From Bacillus sp. sid0103 (GTDB lineage: Bacteria; Bacillota; Bacilli; Bacillales_B; DSM-18226): a DNA stretch of 64,000 nucleotides. The stretch is from NCBI RefSeq assembly GCF_019219025.1, contig NZ_JAHUWN010000001.1:248001-312000 (forward strand). The letters run 5' to 3'. The position numbers were made by a program, and so were the translations under genes. Below are positions 38,034-47,724 of the stretch, piece after piece. A model generated the notes under the pieces. The model was given only the letters and a program-made list of their open reading frames with translations, was not told the origin of the DNA and did no database searches. Positions within the stretch are counted from its first letter, which is position 1. Each line of letters begins with the position of its first letter.

Positions 38034-38669
38034 TTAGAATGTATGAGCAAGATCCTTTGCCCGGGCAATCGCATTTTCTTTTATTTCTGAAGCCTTGTCA
38101 GGCATGGCATTATGACCTTCCACAAACAGCCCCTCTAGTGAAGGAACTCCAAAGAAACTCATCATAACACTTATATAACGGTGCCCCATTTCCATTTCGG
38201 CTGCAAGCCCCTCTGAGTAAAATCCCCCTCGGGCTTGAATATGCAATGCTTTTTTATCCGTTAATAGACCGATTGGACCCTGTTCGGTATATTTAAAGGT
38301 CTTTCCTGCAACAGATACGGAATCAAGATACGCCTTCATAATGGGTGGAAATGAGAAATTCCATAAAGGCGTGACAAACACATATTTATCAGCACTCACA
38401 AACTGCTCACTAAGCTCGTTAAGACGGCTGACCTTTTGCTTTTCTTCTGCTGTTAAGTCATCAAAGCCTTGACCAGAGCGAAGTTTCCCCCACCCACTAA
38501 ACACATCTGCATCAATGTGAGGTATATTTTCTTTATACAAATCTAGATGTATGACCTCATCACCGGAATTGATTTGTTTATAGCTATCAATGAATGCTTT
38601 ACCTACTGCCATACTATAGGACTGTGTTTCATTGTGAGGATGTGCCGTAATATACAAAACACGTACCAT
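38034..38669 (-). CDS. azoR: FMN-dependent NADH azoreductase
   Basis: A 211-residue flavodoxin-fold quinone/azo reductase. Marks are [25 protein letters not shown] at the start (FMN phosphate loop), [19 protein letters not shown] near residue 98, and [11 protein letters not shown] near 145. It reduces quinones and azo compounds with NADH and protects from thiol depletion; in B. subtilis the azoR genes are under MhqR or YodB. I found no MhqR-like palindrome in its own upstream region. GGTGGAG precedes the ATG. Confidence 0.9.
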   Translation of the reverse strand: MVRVLYITAHPHNETQSYSMAVGKAFIDSYKQINSGDEVIHLDLYKENIPHIDADVFSGWGKLRSGQGFDDLTAEEKQKVSRLNELSEQFVSADKYVFVTPLWNFSFPPIMKAYLDSVSVAGKTFKYTEQGPIGLLTDKKALHIQARGGFYSEGLAAEMEMGHRYISVMMSFFGVPSLEGLFVEGHNAMPDKASEIKENAIARAKDLAHTF

Positions 38670-38736
38670 TCATGCTCCACCTTTCTTTTGAATAAAGACA
38701 ACATTATTATTATCTGTAAAAATGAAGGAAAATAGT

Positions 38737-38771
38737 CAAAAAGGATTTGCCCGAAGACAAATCCTTTTTCT
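38737..38771. terminator. Terminator upstream of azoR, for the 48-aa gene
   Basis: AAAAGGATTTG and CAAATCCTTTT form an 11-base stem. It ends the minus-strand gene at 38780 before the azoR promoter. Confidence 0.8.
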
Positions 38772-38779
38772 TACATTGT

Positions 38780-38926
38780 TTATTCATTTGTATCGAGGGA
38801 GTAAGGGTTACGACCAATGTTCATTCTCATTTCATCAGTCAACTGGAATGGTTCATTACCCAATGACTCATTTGTTGCTTGAACTTGTTGTGAACTTCCA
38901 TCATAATGTACAGGCTTTTGTTCCAT
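38780..38926 (-). CDS. Small hypothetical protein, 48 aa
   Basis: A 48-residue hydrophilic protein, MEQKPVHYDGSSQQVQATNE then SLGNEPFQLTDEMRMNIGRNPYSLDTNE. The ATG at 38926 is behind GGAGGTGAATGG; the frame remains open upstream but with no ribosome site. It has its own terminator. The Gln/Asn-rich, hydrophobic-poor composition would suit a spore or disordered protein, but I do not recognise the family. Confidence 0.55.
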   Translation of the reverse strand: MEQKPVHYDGSSQQVQATNESLGNEPFQLTDEMRMNIGRNPYSLDTNE

Positions 38927-39114
38927 AATTCCATTCACCTCCACTATTTCAACTTTATTATGTGCATTTATTACGCAACACTTTCCTATTTCTGTACATT
39001 TATCATCCATAAGAACTAACAAAAAAATAGGTATTATGTATTACCTATTATTATACTCAAAATTCCACAATAAAAAAGATAGTAATATGAAAAATCAAAA
39101 AATTATTCGAGACA

Positions 39115-39149
39115 AAAAAAGACCGGCTCATCTTCAGCCGGTCTTTTCA
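39115..39149 (-). terminator. Terminator of ptsHI
   Basis: AAAAGACCGGCT and AGCCGGTCTTTT form a 12-base stem with seven-base loop, T-rich on the minus strand. Confidence 0.9.
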
Positions 39150-39159
39150 GTGTACTATA

Positions 39160-40872
39160 TTATTTTGTGGCGGCATTAACCGCTTCAATAACCTGATCGG
39201 TTGTTTGCATATTTAAAACTTCTTGCGCAAGCTTTTCCATATCAGATTTTTTCAGATTCTTGATTTGTGAACGAGCTTTTAAGATGGAAGTGGCACTCAT
39301 TGAAAATTCGTCAAGTCCAAGCCCGATTAGAACTGGAATAGCTGTTTCATCCCCTGCCATTTCCCCACACATACCTGTCCATTTTCCTTCTGCATGTGCT
39401 GCATCAATAACCATTTTTACTAATCGTAAAATTGATGGGCTATAAGGCTGATATAAGTAGGAGACACGCTGATTCATCCGGTCAGCAGCCATTGTATATT
39501 GAATTAAATCGTTGGTTCCGATACTAAAGAAGTCTACTTCTTTTGCAAATTGATCCGCTAAGATTGCAGTTGACGGGATTTCGACCATGATTCCAAGTTC
39601 GATTCCATCGGCAACTTTTTGGCCTTCAGCAAGAAGTTTTTGCTTCTCTTCTTCAAGAATTGCTTTTGCAGCACGGAACTCATCTAGAGTTGCAATCATT
39701 GGGAACATGATTTTTAAGTTTCCATAGGTGCTGGCCCGTAACAACGCTCTAAGTTGAGTACGGAATAAGTCTTGCTCTTCTAAACATAAGCGAATAGCTC
39801 TAAAGCCTAAAAATGGATTCATTTCTTTTGGCAGATCCAGGTATGGAAGTTCTTTATCTCCACCGATATCAAGGGTACGAACCACCACAGGCTTTCCGTT
39901 TAACCCCTCTAAAACCGCTTTATAGGATTCGAACTGTTCTTCTTCTGTTGGAAGCTGATCTCTACCCATGTAAAGGAATTCAGTCCTGTATAGACCTACA
40001 CCTTCACCGCCATTTTCAATTACTCCTTTTAAATCCTTTGGAGTCCCGATATTAGCTACTAATTCAACATGGTGTTCATCACTGGTTACAGTTGGTTCAT
40101 TGACAAGCTTGGCCCATTCTGCTTTTTGAACTTCATACTCATCATGAATTTTACGATACTGTTCCACAAGTTCAGGCGTTGGATTAATATGTACTTCACC
40201 TTTTAAACCATCAACAATCACAAGATCTCCATTATTGATTTCTTCAGTAGCTGTCTTCGTTCCAACTACGGCTGGAATTTCCATAGAACGAGCCATAATT
40301 GCTGAATGTGAGGTACGTCCACCAATGTTTGTAGTAAATCCTAAGACAAATTGTCTGTTTAATTGTGCTGTATCTGAAGGAGTTAAATCTTCAGCAACAA
40401 TAATTACTTCTTCCGCAATCATACTTGGATTGACAAGCTGCACGCCTAGTAAATGAGCTAAGACTCGCTTCGTTACATCACGAATATCGGCTGCACGTTC
40501 CTTCATATATTCATTATCCATTTGTTCAAACATCATAATGAACATATCTGCTGTTTCTTTTAACGCAGACTCGGCATTTACTTTATCAGACTGAATTTTA
40601 TCTTCAATTGGTGAGTTTAATTCAGGGTCACTTAATACAAGTAGATGTGCTTCAAAAATGGCTGCTTTATCCGCCCCAAGGTCAACTTTAGCACGGTCAC
40701 GAATTGCTTCAAGTTCTGTTTTAGATTTCTCCATTGCCTTGCGGAAACGGTCCACCTCAGCAGCAGTATCTTCAATGGTTCCTGATTCAAATGATAAATC
40801 TGGTTCAACAAGACGGTAAGCTTTTGCAATAGCAATACCGTTTGATGCAGCAATCCCATGTAAAAAAGTCAT
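39160..40872 (-). CDS. ptsI: Phosphoenolpyruvate-protein phosphotransferase, PTS Enzyme I
   Basis: A 570-residue Enzyme I that moves phosphate from phosphoenolpyruvate to HPr. The active histidine is His189 in [13 protein letters not shown]; the PEP-binding barrel has [12 protein letters not shown] near 290, [11 protein letters not shown] near 335, and [26 protein letters not shown] near 500. Full family length. Its ATG overlaps the ptsH stop by one base (TAATG), so the two are translationally coupled. Unlike B. subtilis, no ptsG gene precedes ptsH in this window. Confidence 0.97.
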   Translation of the reverse strand: MTFLHGIAASNGIAIAKAYRLVEPDLSFESGTIEDTAAEVDRFRKAMEKSKTELEAIRDRAKVDLGADKAAIFEAHLLVLSDPELNSPIEDKIQSDKVNAESALKETADMFIMMFEQMDNEYMKERAADIRDVTKRVLAHLLGVQLVNPSMIAEEVIIVAEDLTPSDTAQLNRQFVLGFTTNIGGRTSHSAIMARSMEIPAVVGTKTATEEINNGDLVIVDGLKGEVHINPTPELVEQYRKIHDEYEVQKAEWAKLVNEPTVTSDEHHVELVANIGTPKDLKGVIENGGEGVGLYRTEFLYMGRDQLPTEEEQFESYKAVLEGLNGKPVVVRTLDIGGDKELPYLDLPKEMNPFLGFRAIRLCLEEQDLFRTQLRALLRASTYGNLKIMFPMIATLDEFRAAKAILEEEKQKLLAEGQKVADGIELGIMVEIPSTAILADQFAKEVDFFSIGTNDLIQYTMAADRMNQRVSYLYQPYSPSILRLVKMVIDAAHAEGKWTGMCGEMAGDETAIPVLIGLGLDEFSMSATSILKARSQIKNLKKSDMEKLAQEVLNMQTTDQVIEAVNAATK

Positions 40873-41138
40873 TATTCTGCCAATCCTTCTTTTTTCAATG
40901 TTTCTTCAAGGCTATTTAAAGCATCGTTTGCGTCGTTTCCTTCTGCAGAAATGGTAATATCAGCACCTTGGCCAACACCAAGAGACATAACACCCATAAT
41001 TGATTTTAAGTTTACTTTTTTACCTTTATATTCTAAATGAATTTCAGAATCAAATCTGCTTGCTGTTTGAACTAATAAAGTTGCTGGTCTAGCGTGAATA
41101 CCTGTTTCTGCGATTATTTTAAATTGCTTTTCTGACAT
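40872..41138 (-). CDS. ptsH: Phosphocarrier protein HPr
   Basis: An 88-residue HPr. His15 in GIHARPA takes phosphate from Enzyme I, and Ser46 in [12 protein letters not shown] is the HPr-kinase site used in CcpA-mediated catabolite repression. The start at 41138 follows AAAGGAG with ten bases between; an upstream in-frame ATG adds three residues. First gene of the ptsHI operon. Confidence 0.97.
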   Translation of the reverse strand: MSEKQFKIIAETGIHARPATLLVQTASRFDSEIHLEYKGKKVNLKSIMGVMSLGVGQGADITISAEGNDANDALNSLEETLKKEGLAE

Positions 41139-41484
41139 GCTAATCAATCTCCTTTAATTTATATAAAATATACTTCATTAAAAATAAACATTTCTCATCA
41201 TTTAGTCAACTAAATCGTTAACTAACTAAAGAGAAAAAATCACTTCTTTTCAGTTATTTTTTCCAAAAAGAAAACAATCATGTAATGAATATTCACTCTC
41301 ATGATAATGTATTGTTTCATACAATTGCTAGAATATCATGTTTAGACTAGTTCAAACAACTGAAAAATCTATTTTATATCATAATTCACAAATCTGTCAA
41401 AAACAATCAAAATCTATCATTTTTTTTATTAGTTTCTGTTAAACTTGCCTGTTGATTTCCGCTCCAATCAAGAATGAACTTTAT
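41139..41484 (-). promoter_or_regulatory. ptsH upstream region with candidate promoter
   Basis: A 346-base gap. On the minus strand TTGACT (41204-41209), 17 bases, TATTTT (41181-41186) is the best promoter for ptsHI. No antiterminator (GlcT-type RAT) hairpin or cre site is obvious. The far part (41432-41475) holds a short copy of repeat R1. No open frame seen. Confidence 0.45.
41432..41475. repeat. Short copy of repeat family R1
   Basis: GTTTCTGTTAAACTTGCC, TGTTGATTTCCGCTCC and AATCAAGAAT join the left and right ends of the full repeat at 60942-61092 with nothing left of the GC-rich centre. It lies downstream of the DUF4129 gene. Confidence 0.7.
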
Positions 41485-42708
41485 TTATAGCAACATATTT
41501 TTATTTGGTTTATTTTTATAAATATCCTTTAGTCTTTGCCTTAATTGGCGAATTTCCTTTGAAATTTGGGTGGTTTCTTCTTTTGAATAGATAACCCCGC
41601 CATAGCGGACTTTATTATAGTATTCAATTAATTCCTCAGAGTCTGTAATGCCTACTCGCTGCCACCATTCGCTCAACGTCTCGTAGGGAAGACGTCCTAA
41701 TTTCCTTTTCTGAGCATAATTTTCCAAGTCGAATATTTCTCTTCTAATCAAATCTACCGGAGGTTTTCCTTTCTTTTGACTAAAGGAAACTTGGTTGGAT
41801 TTGAATGACCCTTCGAAAATTTTCACGAGAGGGGATGAACTATCTGACTCTTTCTTCTGTCGTAAATGCCTTTTGTAAATCAAATAAAGGATAGAGACAA
41901 CTATTCCCGCGAAGAGAATTGAATAGAGGATATCGTCTGTAATTCCATATGAATGCCTCTGGTACTTATCGGCTTCTTGAAGGACATCACTTTCCTCCAA
42001 GGGTGGTAGTTTTCTTTCTTTACTTTCATTTCTACTTAACAGCAAGTTGAGAAGATTTAAGATAGGTCCAATAATACTAGAAAAAACTAATACGAATAAT
42101 TTTAAAATAGTAAAAAACAACAATTGAATATATATCAATAAGAACGTAACCGTTACGCCAATTACAGCAATTGCTGCAAGGATTTTTATCAAATATATCG
42201 CAAACTTTGATTTATCAGTTATCATCGTATTCCATTTTTTAACAAAACTGCCAATAATAACTAATAAGACTTGAATAATTAGAAGGATGATAATCTGGTT
42301 TTGATATGGGTAATGACTCATTCCTGAATAAACAATAGCAAGGATTCCGACTAGGAATGACAATAAAAGCAAGAATATTTCAGATTGCTGTGAGGCATCT
42401 TCGTACAAGGATTGTCCCCGCCAAAATACAAGCATGGCGAGTACAAAACCCACAAAAATAGATAAACCTGCTAGGTACCCTGCCACAATCAGTAAAGGGA
42501 AAATGGTTACGAAAAAAAGCCTTTTTCCTTTATTCCGATATTTTTCAAGAATAATAATAAATAAGAGAATACTGCTAAAGCATAAAACAGCTAACAAGAG
42601 AATAGGCGGCAATTCTTGTTTATTTATATAAAATAGGAACAGAAAAAGAATACTTATGTTTAATTCCAAAAGAAAATGGCTCGATATTTCTGTCAAACGT
42701 TTCATCAT
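41485..42708 (-). CDS. DUF4129 membrane protein of the MoxR operon
   Basis: A 407-residue membrane protein with several hydrophobic helices in residues 10-215, one more near 265-282, then a cytosolic DUF4129 domain (about 310-395: IRREIFDLENYAQKRKLGRLPYETLSEWWQRVG, EYYNKVRYGG). It overlaps the DUF58 gene by four bases (ATGA). In B. subtilis the third gene of this operon (yebA) encodes a transglutaminase-like protein with this C-terminal domain; here no transglutaminase domain is present. Function unknown. Confidence 0.82.
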   Translation of the reverse strand: MMKRLTEISSHFLLELNISILFLFLFYINKQELPPILLLAVLCFSSILLFIIILEKYRNKGKRLFFVTIFPLLIVAGYLAGLSIFVGFVLAMLVFWRGQSLYEDASQQSEIFLLLLSFLVGILAIVYSGMSHYPYQNQIIILLIIQVLLVIIGSFVKKWNTMITDKSKFAIYLIKILAAIAVIGVTVTFLLIYIQLLFFTILKLFVLVFSSIIGPILNLLNLLLSRNESKERKLPPLEESDVLQEADKYQRHSYGITDDILYSILFAGIVVSILYLIYKRHLRQKKESDSSSPLVKIFEGSFKSNQVSFSQKKGKPPVDLIRREIFDLENYAQKRKLGRLPYETLSEWWQRVGITDSEELIEYYNKVRYGGVIYSKEETTQISKEIRQLRQRLKDIYKNKPNKNMLL

Positions 42709-43901
42709 AGCAGTTTCCTACTCTCTTGATGAATTGGCATTTTTCCTAACATTCCTTGCTGCTGTTGAATTTTAAGTTCAAATAATTCAGTCCCCTTATG
42801 AGCCATATATAAAAGGGTTCGATTAGTTTCTTCCGTTCTAATCCCTGCGTGTATAAGAATTGGCTGAACAGGCAAATGCCTGTTATAAAAAGAAAGCATA
42901 TGCTCATATGGTAAAATCGTATTCTGCGTACTTATTGAAGCGAGCGCTTCCAATACTTTTTGTAAATGCTCCTTCCCCTCTCCCAAAGAGAGATAAAGAA
43001 AAGGAGTGCTTCCCGAGGTTCGAACATTGATACACATTGAATATGGAATTTGCCTATTAAAAGCATAATAAGCAATTTCAGTGAGACCGCTAATTAATTC
43101 TTCGAATTCACCATTTAAAGAATGTCCATTCGAAATGTTTAGGGTAATATTTATTCCCTTTTCCGTCATTTTTTCATTGATTTTAGTTTGCAAAAATTGT
43201 TTTCGAGCCGATGCTTTCCAATGAATTTGGCTAAAACTATCTGATGGAAGGTAGTGTCTTGTACCTAATGGACTATGCCGATCCTCAAAAACAGAGATAG
43301 GGACAATGCTTTTTCCTTGAAGCATCGACATTTGTTCTCTTAAACCTTTTACTAAAAGTGGTTGTGGATAAACAACAGCTTGTTGGTTTAAGAATCGTTT
43401 CGATTCTAAAATCGTTTCTCCTAACCCTAGAGGACTGGGGACATGAAATTCGAGTCTGCGTATTTTAGCAATTCCCCTGCATTTTGCCGAAAAAGGGATC
43501 ATTATTTGTTTAGTCTGATTCTTGTACAAAGAAATGGGAACGGAAATTTCAAACATTGAGAGACTGGATTCGGATTCTTCATCTACTGGCACTACAGACG
43601 AGTCAAAGAATACCCTTAAATCACCATTAATAATGGGTAAACCATCATTACGTAAATTAATAAACCATTGTCCCTTATTGTTAACAAAGAAGTAGGTTTT
43701 TTCATAAAGATTTTCAAAAAAAAGCCTGTCCCCTGCTTTTATTAAATAACGTTGATTGGTCCATGCAATTGTTAGAAAAAAGATTGCTAGAAATAACGTT
43801 AAATGGGAATGAATATATATACTTACAATGACCAGGATCAAAGCCAAGCCGGATATGCCGGTAATTCTTTGATCTAATACCGTGTATTTGTTCCAAATCA
43901 T
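42705..43901 (-). CDS. DUF58 domain protein
   Basis: A 398-residue protein with two membrane helices near residues 15-47 and a cytosolic/extracellular C-terminal DUF58 domain. The family signature appears as TRHYLPSDSFSQIHWKASARKQFLQTKI at about 215-245. It overlaps both neighbours by four bases and corresponds to B. subtilis YeaD in a MoxR-DUF58-DUF4129 operon. Such proteins work with MoxR ATPases, probably in assembling a protein or metal complex; the client here is unknown. Confidence 0.87.
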   Translation of the reverse strand: MIWNKYTVLDQRITGISGLALILVIVSIYIHSHLTLFLAIFFLTIAWTNQRYLIKAGDRLFFENLYEKTYFFVNNKGQWFINLRNDGLPIINGDLRVFFDSSVVPVDEESESSLSMFEISVPISLYKNQTKQIMIPFSAKCRGIAKIRRLEFHVPSPLGLGETILESKRFLNQQAVVYPQPLLVKGLREQMSMLQGKSIVPISVFEDRHSPLGTRHYLPSDSFSQIHWKASARKQFLQTKINEKMTEKGINITLNISNGHSLNGEFEELISGLTEIAYYAFNRQIPYSMCINVRTSGSTPFLYLSLGEGKEHLQKVLEALASISTQNTILPYEHMLSFYNRHLPVQPILIHAGIRTEETNRTLLYMAHKGTELFELKIQQQQGMLGKMPIHQESRKLL

Positions 43902-44848
43902 CCATTTGCCCCCGCTTCTACTGGAACAGGAATGGTATCAAGGATTTCTTCGATAATCATTTCAGGCGTTTTTGTTAAAGCACCTTCGAGTGAAAGGATA
44001 ATTCGATGCCCAAGGACATAAGGTGCAATTGCTTTCACATCTGCTGGCGTAACGTATGTACGATCGCTCAAGAAAGCTTTTCCCTGTGCCGCTTTCATCA
44101 GTGCTAACGTTCCTCTTGGACTTGCACCTAGTTCAATGCTATTAAACTCTCGCGTTTTTCTAACGATGGTTAGGAGGTAATCTTCGATTTCAGTTGAAAT
44201 ACGCGTTTTATTTATGGCTGCCTTTAATTCCTTAACATCCTGGATCGAAAATACTTGAGCTAGATTGCTCGTTTTTTTGTCCCCACGATGAATTTGCATA
44301 ATTCTTCTTTCATCCTCATAAACGGGATACCCAACATTTATTTTAATAAAAAACCGGTCCATTTGGGCTGCTGGCAAGGAAAAGGTTCCTTGTTGAGATT
44401 CAACAGGATTTTGTGTTGCAATCACCATAAAGGGCTCCTCTAACGGAATTGTTATACCATCAATCGTGACTTGCCGCTCCTCCATAACCTCCAGTAAGCT
44501 TGACTGGGTCCTAGGGGTTGCTCTATTTATTTCATCGGCTAAAACAATATTTGACATAATCGGACCCGGACGTAATTCAAACTCTTGCACTTTTGGATTA
44601 AAAAAATGAATACCAGTCACATCACTTGGCAGGACATCCGGAGTAAACTGAATTCGTGAAAACTCGCCGCCTATTGCAGCTGCAAAACTCTTGGCAAGCA
44701 TGGTTTTCCCTGTACCAGGCATACTTTCAAGTAAAATATGTCCGTTAAACAATAAAGAAATTGCCATTAATTCCACTTCTGTATCCATACCGACAATCAC
44801 TTTACTTATCTCAGTCTTTAATTTTTCTATGTTCTCTGTAAATGCCAT
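43898..44848 (-). CDS. MoxR family AAA+ ATPase
   Basis: A 316-residue AAA+ ATPase. Walker A is SMPGTGKTMLAKS (about 41-53), Walker B is NIVLADEINRATP (about 100-112), sensor 1 is MVIATQNPVE, and the C-terminal lid holds GASPRGTLALMKAAQ. It resembles B. subtilis YeaC. MoxR proteins act as chaperones for metal-cofactor or multi-subunit assembly together with von Willebrand or DUF58 partners. First gene of a three-gene coupled operon. Confidence 0.92.
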   Translation of the reverse strand: MAFTENIEKLKTEISKVIVGMDTEVELMAISLLFNGHILLESMPGTGKTMLAKSFAAAIGGEFSRIQFTPDVLPSDVTGIHFFNPKVQEFELRPGPIMSNIVLADEINRATPRTQSSLLEVMEERQVTIDGITIPLEEPFMVIATQNPVESQQGTFSLPAAQMDRFFIKINVGYPVYEDERRIMQIHRGDKKTSNLAQVFSIQDVKELKAAINKTRISTEIEDYLLTIVRKTREFNSIELGASPRGTLALMKAAQGKAFLSDRTYVTPADVKAIAPYVLGHRIILSLEGALTKTPEMIIEEILDTIPVPVEAGANG

Positions 44849-44930
44849 TCTGTCCTCCCCCTAAGAAACCCATTCAATTTGTATGTAGACCTTTTTATTT
44901 TAACAAATTTTTCATTTTTTCCAAAACATA

Positions 44931-44967
44931 GAAAAAGGAGTTCTCTTTCCCGAGAAACTCCTTGAAA
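44931..44967 (-). terminator. Terminator of the 64-aa gene at 44975
   Basis: AAGGAGTT and AACTCCTT pair around a CTC/GAG inner stem; on the minus strand it ends in TTTTTC. It also separates that gene from the MoxR operon. Confidence 0.8.
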
Positions 44968-44974
44968 AATTTGA

Positions 44975-45169
44975 TTAACTTCTTGGTTCTTTTAAATATT
45001 GATACAATACCTCCCCGCCTCTCTGACCAATACCACGGAAATGCTTAAAATCTTTTCTTTTTACCAGCACCTGACGAAATTCCATAAACTGATCATTTGT
45101 GACATAATACTCCGAGAGTTCCCCTGTCATGAGGCGATCCAAAATATCAGTAATCATTTCTTCCTTCAT
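44975..45169 (-). CDS. Conserved hypothetical protein, 64 aa
   Basis: A 64-residue soluble protein starting MKEEMITDILDRLMTGELSEYY and ending FRGIGQRGGEVLYQYLKEPRS, with the basic stretch VKRKDFKHFRG. The ATG at 45169 follows AGGTGGTG. The pattern looks conserved, from memory, across Bacillus, but I cannot name the family. It has its own hairpin and is divergent from ykvS. Confidence 0.65.
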   Translation of the reverse strand: MKEEMITDILDRLMTGELSEYYVTNDQFMEFRQVLVKRKDFKHFRGIGQRGGEVLYQYLKEPRS

Positions 45170-45248
45170 TCTAAACACCACCTTTACCTGATTTTATTCT
45201 ATCGTATCTGCCTTTTATTAAGCCAACATTGAAATTTAAAAGAATCTT

Positions 45249-45262
45249 TGAAAGCGTTTTCT
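45249..45262. promoter_or_regulatory. Candidate cre (CcpA) site
   Basis: TGAAAGCGTTTTCT matches the cre consensus TGWAANCGNTNWCA at all fixed positions but the last. It lies in the divergent region between the 64-aa gene (80 bases upstream of its start) and ykvS. Confidence 0.4.
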
Positions 45263-45416
45263 ATTCTTTTGTTGCCTTTTTTCTCATATAAATATATTGT
45301 TAATAAAGAATTAACATAATTGTCAAATAAAAGCCTTTACGAAATGAATAAAGTAGTGCAAACTGTTATTTAACTGGATTTCATTTATAGTTTTTGAGAC
45401 AAAGGAGAGGGACTTA

Positions 45417-45605
45417 ATGAGAAAAGCTGAAGTAGGGAATATCATAGAATTCCGTGGTGGCTTGAAAGGGATTGTTGAAAAGGTAAATGAAAATTCTGTC
45501 ATAGTCGACCTTACATTTATGGATAATTATCGTGATTTGGAATTAGATCAGCGAACAGTTGTCAATCACAAAAACTATAAAGTTATAAAAGAAAGCGCTT
45601 ATTAA
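45417..45605 (+). CDS. ykvS: YkvS, DUF2187 family protein
   Basis: A 62-residue protein matching YkvS: MRKAEVGNIIEFRGGLKGIVEKVNENSVIVDLTFMDNYRDL and TVVNHKNYKVI. The first part is a small beta-barrel-like (KOW/SH3-type) pattern. ATG follows GGAGAGGGACTT. A hairpin terminator follows. Function unknown. Confidence 0.85.
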   Translation: MRKAEVGNIIEFRGGLKGIVEKVNENSVIVDLTFMDNYRDLELDQRTVVNHKNYKVIKESAY

Positions 45606-45618
45606 ATACTAGAATGCT

Positions 45619-45660
45619 AGAAAAGGCAGTCCGTGTAATGATGGCTGCCTTTTCTTTTTT
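45619..45660 (+). terminator. Terminator of ykvS
   Basis: AAAAGGCAG pairs with CTGCCTTTT across a loop of about 15 bases, followed by CTTTTTTG. Confidence 0.75.
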
Positions 45661-45675
45661 GTTTCAATTAGAAAG

Positions 45676-45795
45676 TTATTGACCTTTCCCAGCTTCATTT
45701 GCCAATTGCTTTAAGGGTTTTACTTTTCCATGTGGATTTTGATCTTGTTTCCGGACAGTCCATTCTCGTTCTTGTTCACTTTTTGATTTGCTCAT
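45676..45795 (-). CDS. DUF6254-like small protein, 39 aa
   Basis: A 39-residue hydrophilic peptide beginning MSKSKSEQEREWTVRKQDQN and containing PHGKVKPLKQLANEAGKGQ. It has the MSKSK...WTVRKxxQxPHGKVK pattern I associate with the DUF6254 family of Bacillales small proteins. The start lies behind AAGGGAGTGAAAGAA. It is convergent with ykvS. No function known; the size and composition would also suit a minor spore protein. Confidence 0.6.
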   Translation of the reverse strand: MSKSKSEQEREWTVRKQDQNPHGKVKPLKQLANEAGKGQ

Positions 45796-45939
45796 TTCTT
45801 TCACTCCCTTCTTTTATTATTTTTTTCTTTTCTTCCTGTTCTAAACTTAGGAAACCGTAAAATCAGCGATGTAATGATTTCCATTTGAAAAACTTATTTG
45901 ATAAAATAAATTTTATGTTTCTAAAAAGGAGATCGCGTA

Positions 45940-46554
45940 ATGAAAAAATTCATCCAAGACCCTCTTCTACTAATTGGTTTAATTCTTGCTCACGTCCTTT
46001 TATTTTTTTCATTTCATGATAAAGCGATCTTTTGGTATATATTTACTGGATCTGTCCTGGTATTAATAGCTTACGCCATGTTTCAGGAAGAAGAAGTTGA
46101 TGACGACGCATCCTTTATTCACTATATTTTTCTAGGGGCAATAAGCGGGTTAGTTCTATATTTGGTTTTTTGGCTTGGCATAAGAGGCATGAAGATTCTC
46201 CACCTTCCCTATGGTACAAGTCTTAAAAATCTTTACAATTGGTTCGCCCCGACTTTATTCTGGCAATACCTTGCTCTTGTATTAGTTGCAGCCCCAGGAG
46301 AAGAACTTTTCTGGCGTGGTTTTATCCAAAAGAGACTGAACAAAAAGTTCAAACCAGGATTAAGTATTTTTACCGCATCACTTCTGTATGCTTCAGCACA
46401 TATTTATTCTGGCTCGTTTCTGTTAGTCCTTGCTGCTTATCTATCAGGTTTATTTTGGGGATATTTGTATTTATGGAAAAAGAGTATGCCCTTAGTGATC
46501 GTTTCTCATATCATATTTGACCTGATGCTGTTTATAATCTTACCTTTACATTAA
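45940..46554 (+). CDS. CPBP family intramembrane metalloprotease
   Basis: A 204-residue membrane protein with about six to seven helices. The CPBP/Abi motifs are EELFWRGFIQKRL (EExxxR, near residue 122-134), YASAHIY (FxxxH-type, near 150) and VSHIIFD (HxxxD/N, near 190). CPBP proteins cleave substrates within the membrane, for example prenylated-protein endopeptidases or bacteriocin-immunity proteins. ATG follows AAAAGGAGATC. The substrate cannot be inferred. Confidence 0.87.
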   Translation: MKKFIQDPLLLIGLILAHVLLFFSFHDKAIFWYIFTGSVLVLIAYAMFQEEEVDDDASFIHYIFLGAISGLVLYLVFWLGIRGMKILHLPYGTSLKNLYNWFAPTLFWQYLALVLVAAPGEELFWRGFIQKRLNKKFKPGLSIFTASLLYASAHIYSGSFLLVLAAYLSGLFWGYLYLWKKSMPLVIVSHIIFDLMLFIILPLH

Positions 46555-46583
46555 AAAGGCAGTTGCTAACGACTGCTTTTTTA
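46553..46583. terminator. Bidirectional terminator between CPBP gene and ykvI
   Basis: AAAAAGGCAGT and ACTGCTTTTTT pair around TGCTAACG between two convergent genes. Confidence 0.75.
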
Positions 46584-47630
46584 TTTTTTTATGCTGGCTG
46601 GAAATGGCTTGATCCAAAGTAATGCAAAAAAAATCAAACAAATATAACCGAACAAAGGATACAAATAAGAGAGCAGTGTTCCGTAATTTACAAGACTAAT
46701 CAGGTAGGAAACGACAAAAATCAGCGTTACAGAAACCATTGTCGGAATCGACCAATATTGTTTTAACTGGCGATCCAATCCAAACACATTCCCAATCACC
46801 GACGTAAAAATTTCTCCATAAATAACAAGAACAAAGATCCAATACAAAAAAGGAGCTAAATTTTTCATGACAATTGCCATCGGGATATTATATAATTCCA
46901 AATTTGGAAGCATGATCAGGGTAAAATGACTAGCAATTAAAATTAATGTTAGAGCAGACCCTCCAAGAATTCCTCCCCATTTAATTGTCCAATCATCCTT
47001 AACTTCTGATGCAATCGGTACTAATACGGCTTGGGATAGACCAAGATTTAATGCCACATATGAAAATGGGGCAATAACACTCCTCCAGCCATCATCAGCA
47101 TGAGGGATAAATAATAATTGATCGATGAAGTGAGGCATTTGAACGGAATAGAACATTAATATAATGCTGAACGTGATCATAAGCGGAACAACAAACGTAT
47201 TAACTGCATAAAGGCCTTTTGTTCCTACTAACATGACTAAAAAGGATAAAATAATGGTTAGGAAAACACCTGCTGTTTTAGACAGGCCTAACTGTTCCTC
47301 AAAAACTGCCCCAGCACCTGAAAGCATGACGGCACTAACTCCAAGAAGCATAAATAACATAAAGATATTAATGACACGACTTGGCCATTTTCCAAACAAG
47401 TACACATTAAACTCTTGATAGGATTTTGCATTTATATGGGATGCCATTCTCATTAGTTTCGAACCCAACGATATAAAAAGATATCCGCTCATTAATATAC
47501 TTATTAAGCCAAAGAAACCAAACCGTGAAAAAAATTCAACGATTTCTTTTCCAGTGGCGAAGCCAGCTCCTACTACAGTCCCTACATAAACTGCAGCTAT
47601 CTGAAATGCTTGAGTCCAATCCCTCTTCAC
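46581..47630 (-). CDS. ykvI: Membrane protein YkvI
   Basis: A 349-residue protein with about ten membrane helices. The opening WTQAFQIAAVYVGTVVGAGFATGKEIVEFFSRFGFFG is characteristic of YkvI, which is distantly like amino-acid/sodium symporters of the APC fold. The start is GTG behind GGGGGAGATTTT. It is divergent from clpE, the same relation as in B. subtilis. Transported substrate unknown. Confidence 0.87.
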   Translation of the reverse strand: MKRDWTQAFQIAAVYVGTVVGAGFATGKEIVEFFSRFGFFGLISILMSGYLFISLGSKLMRMASHINAKSYQEFNVYLFGKWPSRVINIFMLFMLLGVSAVMLSGAGAVFEEQLGLSKTAGVFLTIILSFLVMLVGTKGLYAVNTFVVPLMITFSIILMFYSVQMPHFIDQLLFIPHADDGWRSVIAPFSYVALNLGLSQAVLVPIASEVKDDWTIKWGGILGGSALTLILIASHFTLIMLPNLELYNIPMAIVMKNLAPFLYWIFVLVIYGEIFTSVIGNVFGLDRQLKQYWSIPTMVSVTLIFVVSYLISLVNYGTLLSYLYPLFGYICLIFFALLWIKPFPASIKK

Positions 47631-47724
47631 AAAATCTCCCCCCTATCATCAATATATGATAAGAAGGACAAACAAAGACGAGCTTTTTTTCCTTAATTAG
47701 CAAGCATTACCATAAGCAAATCTC

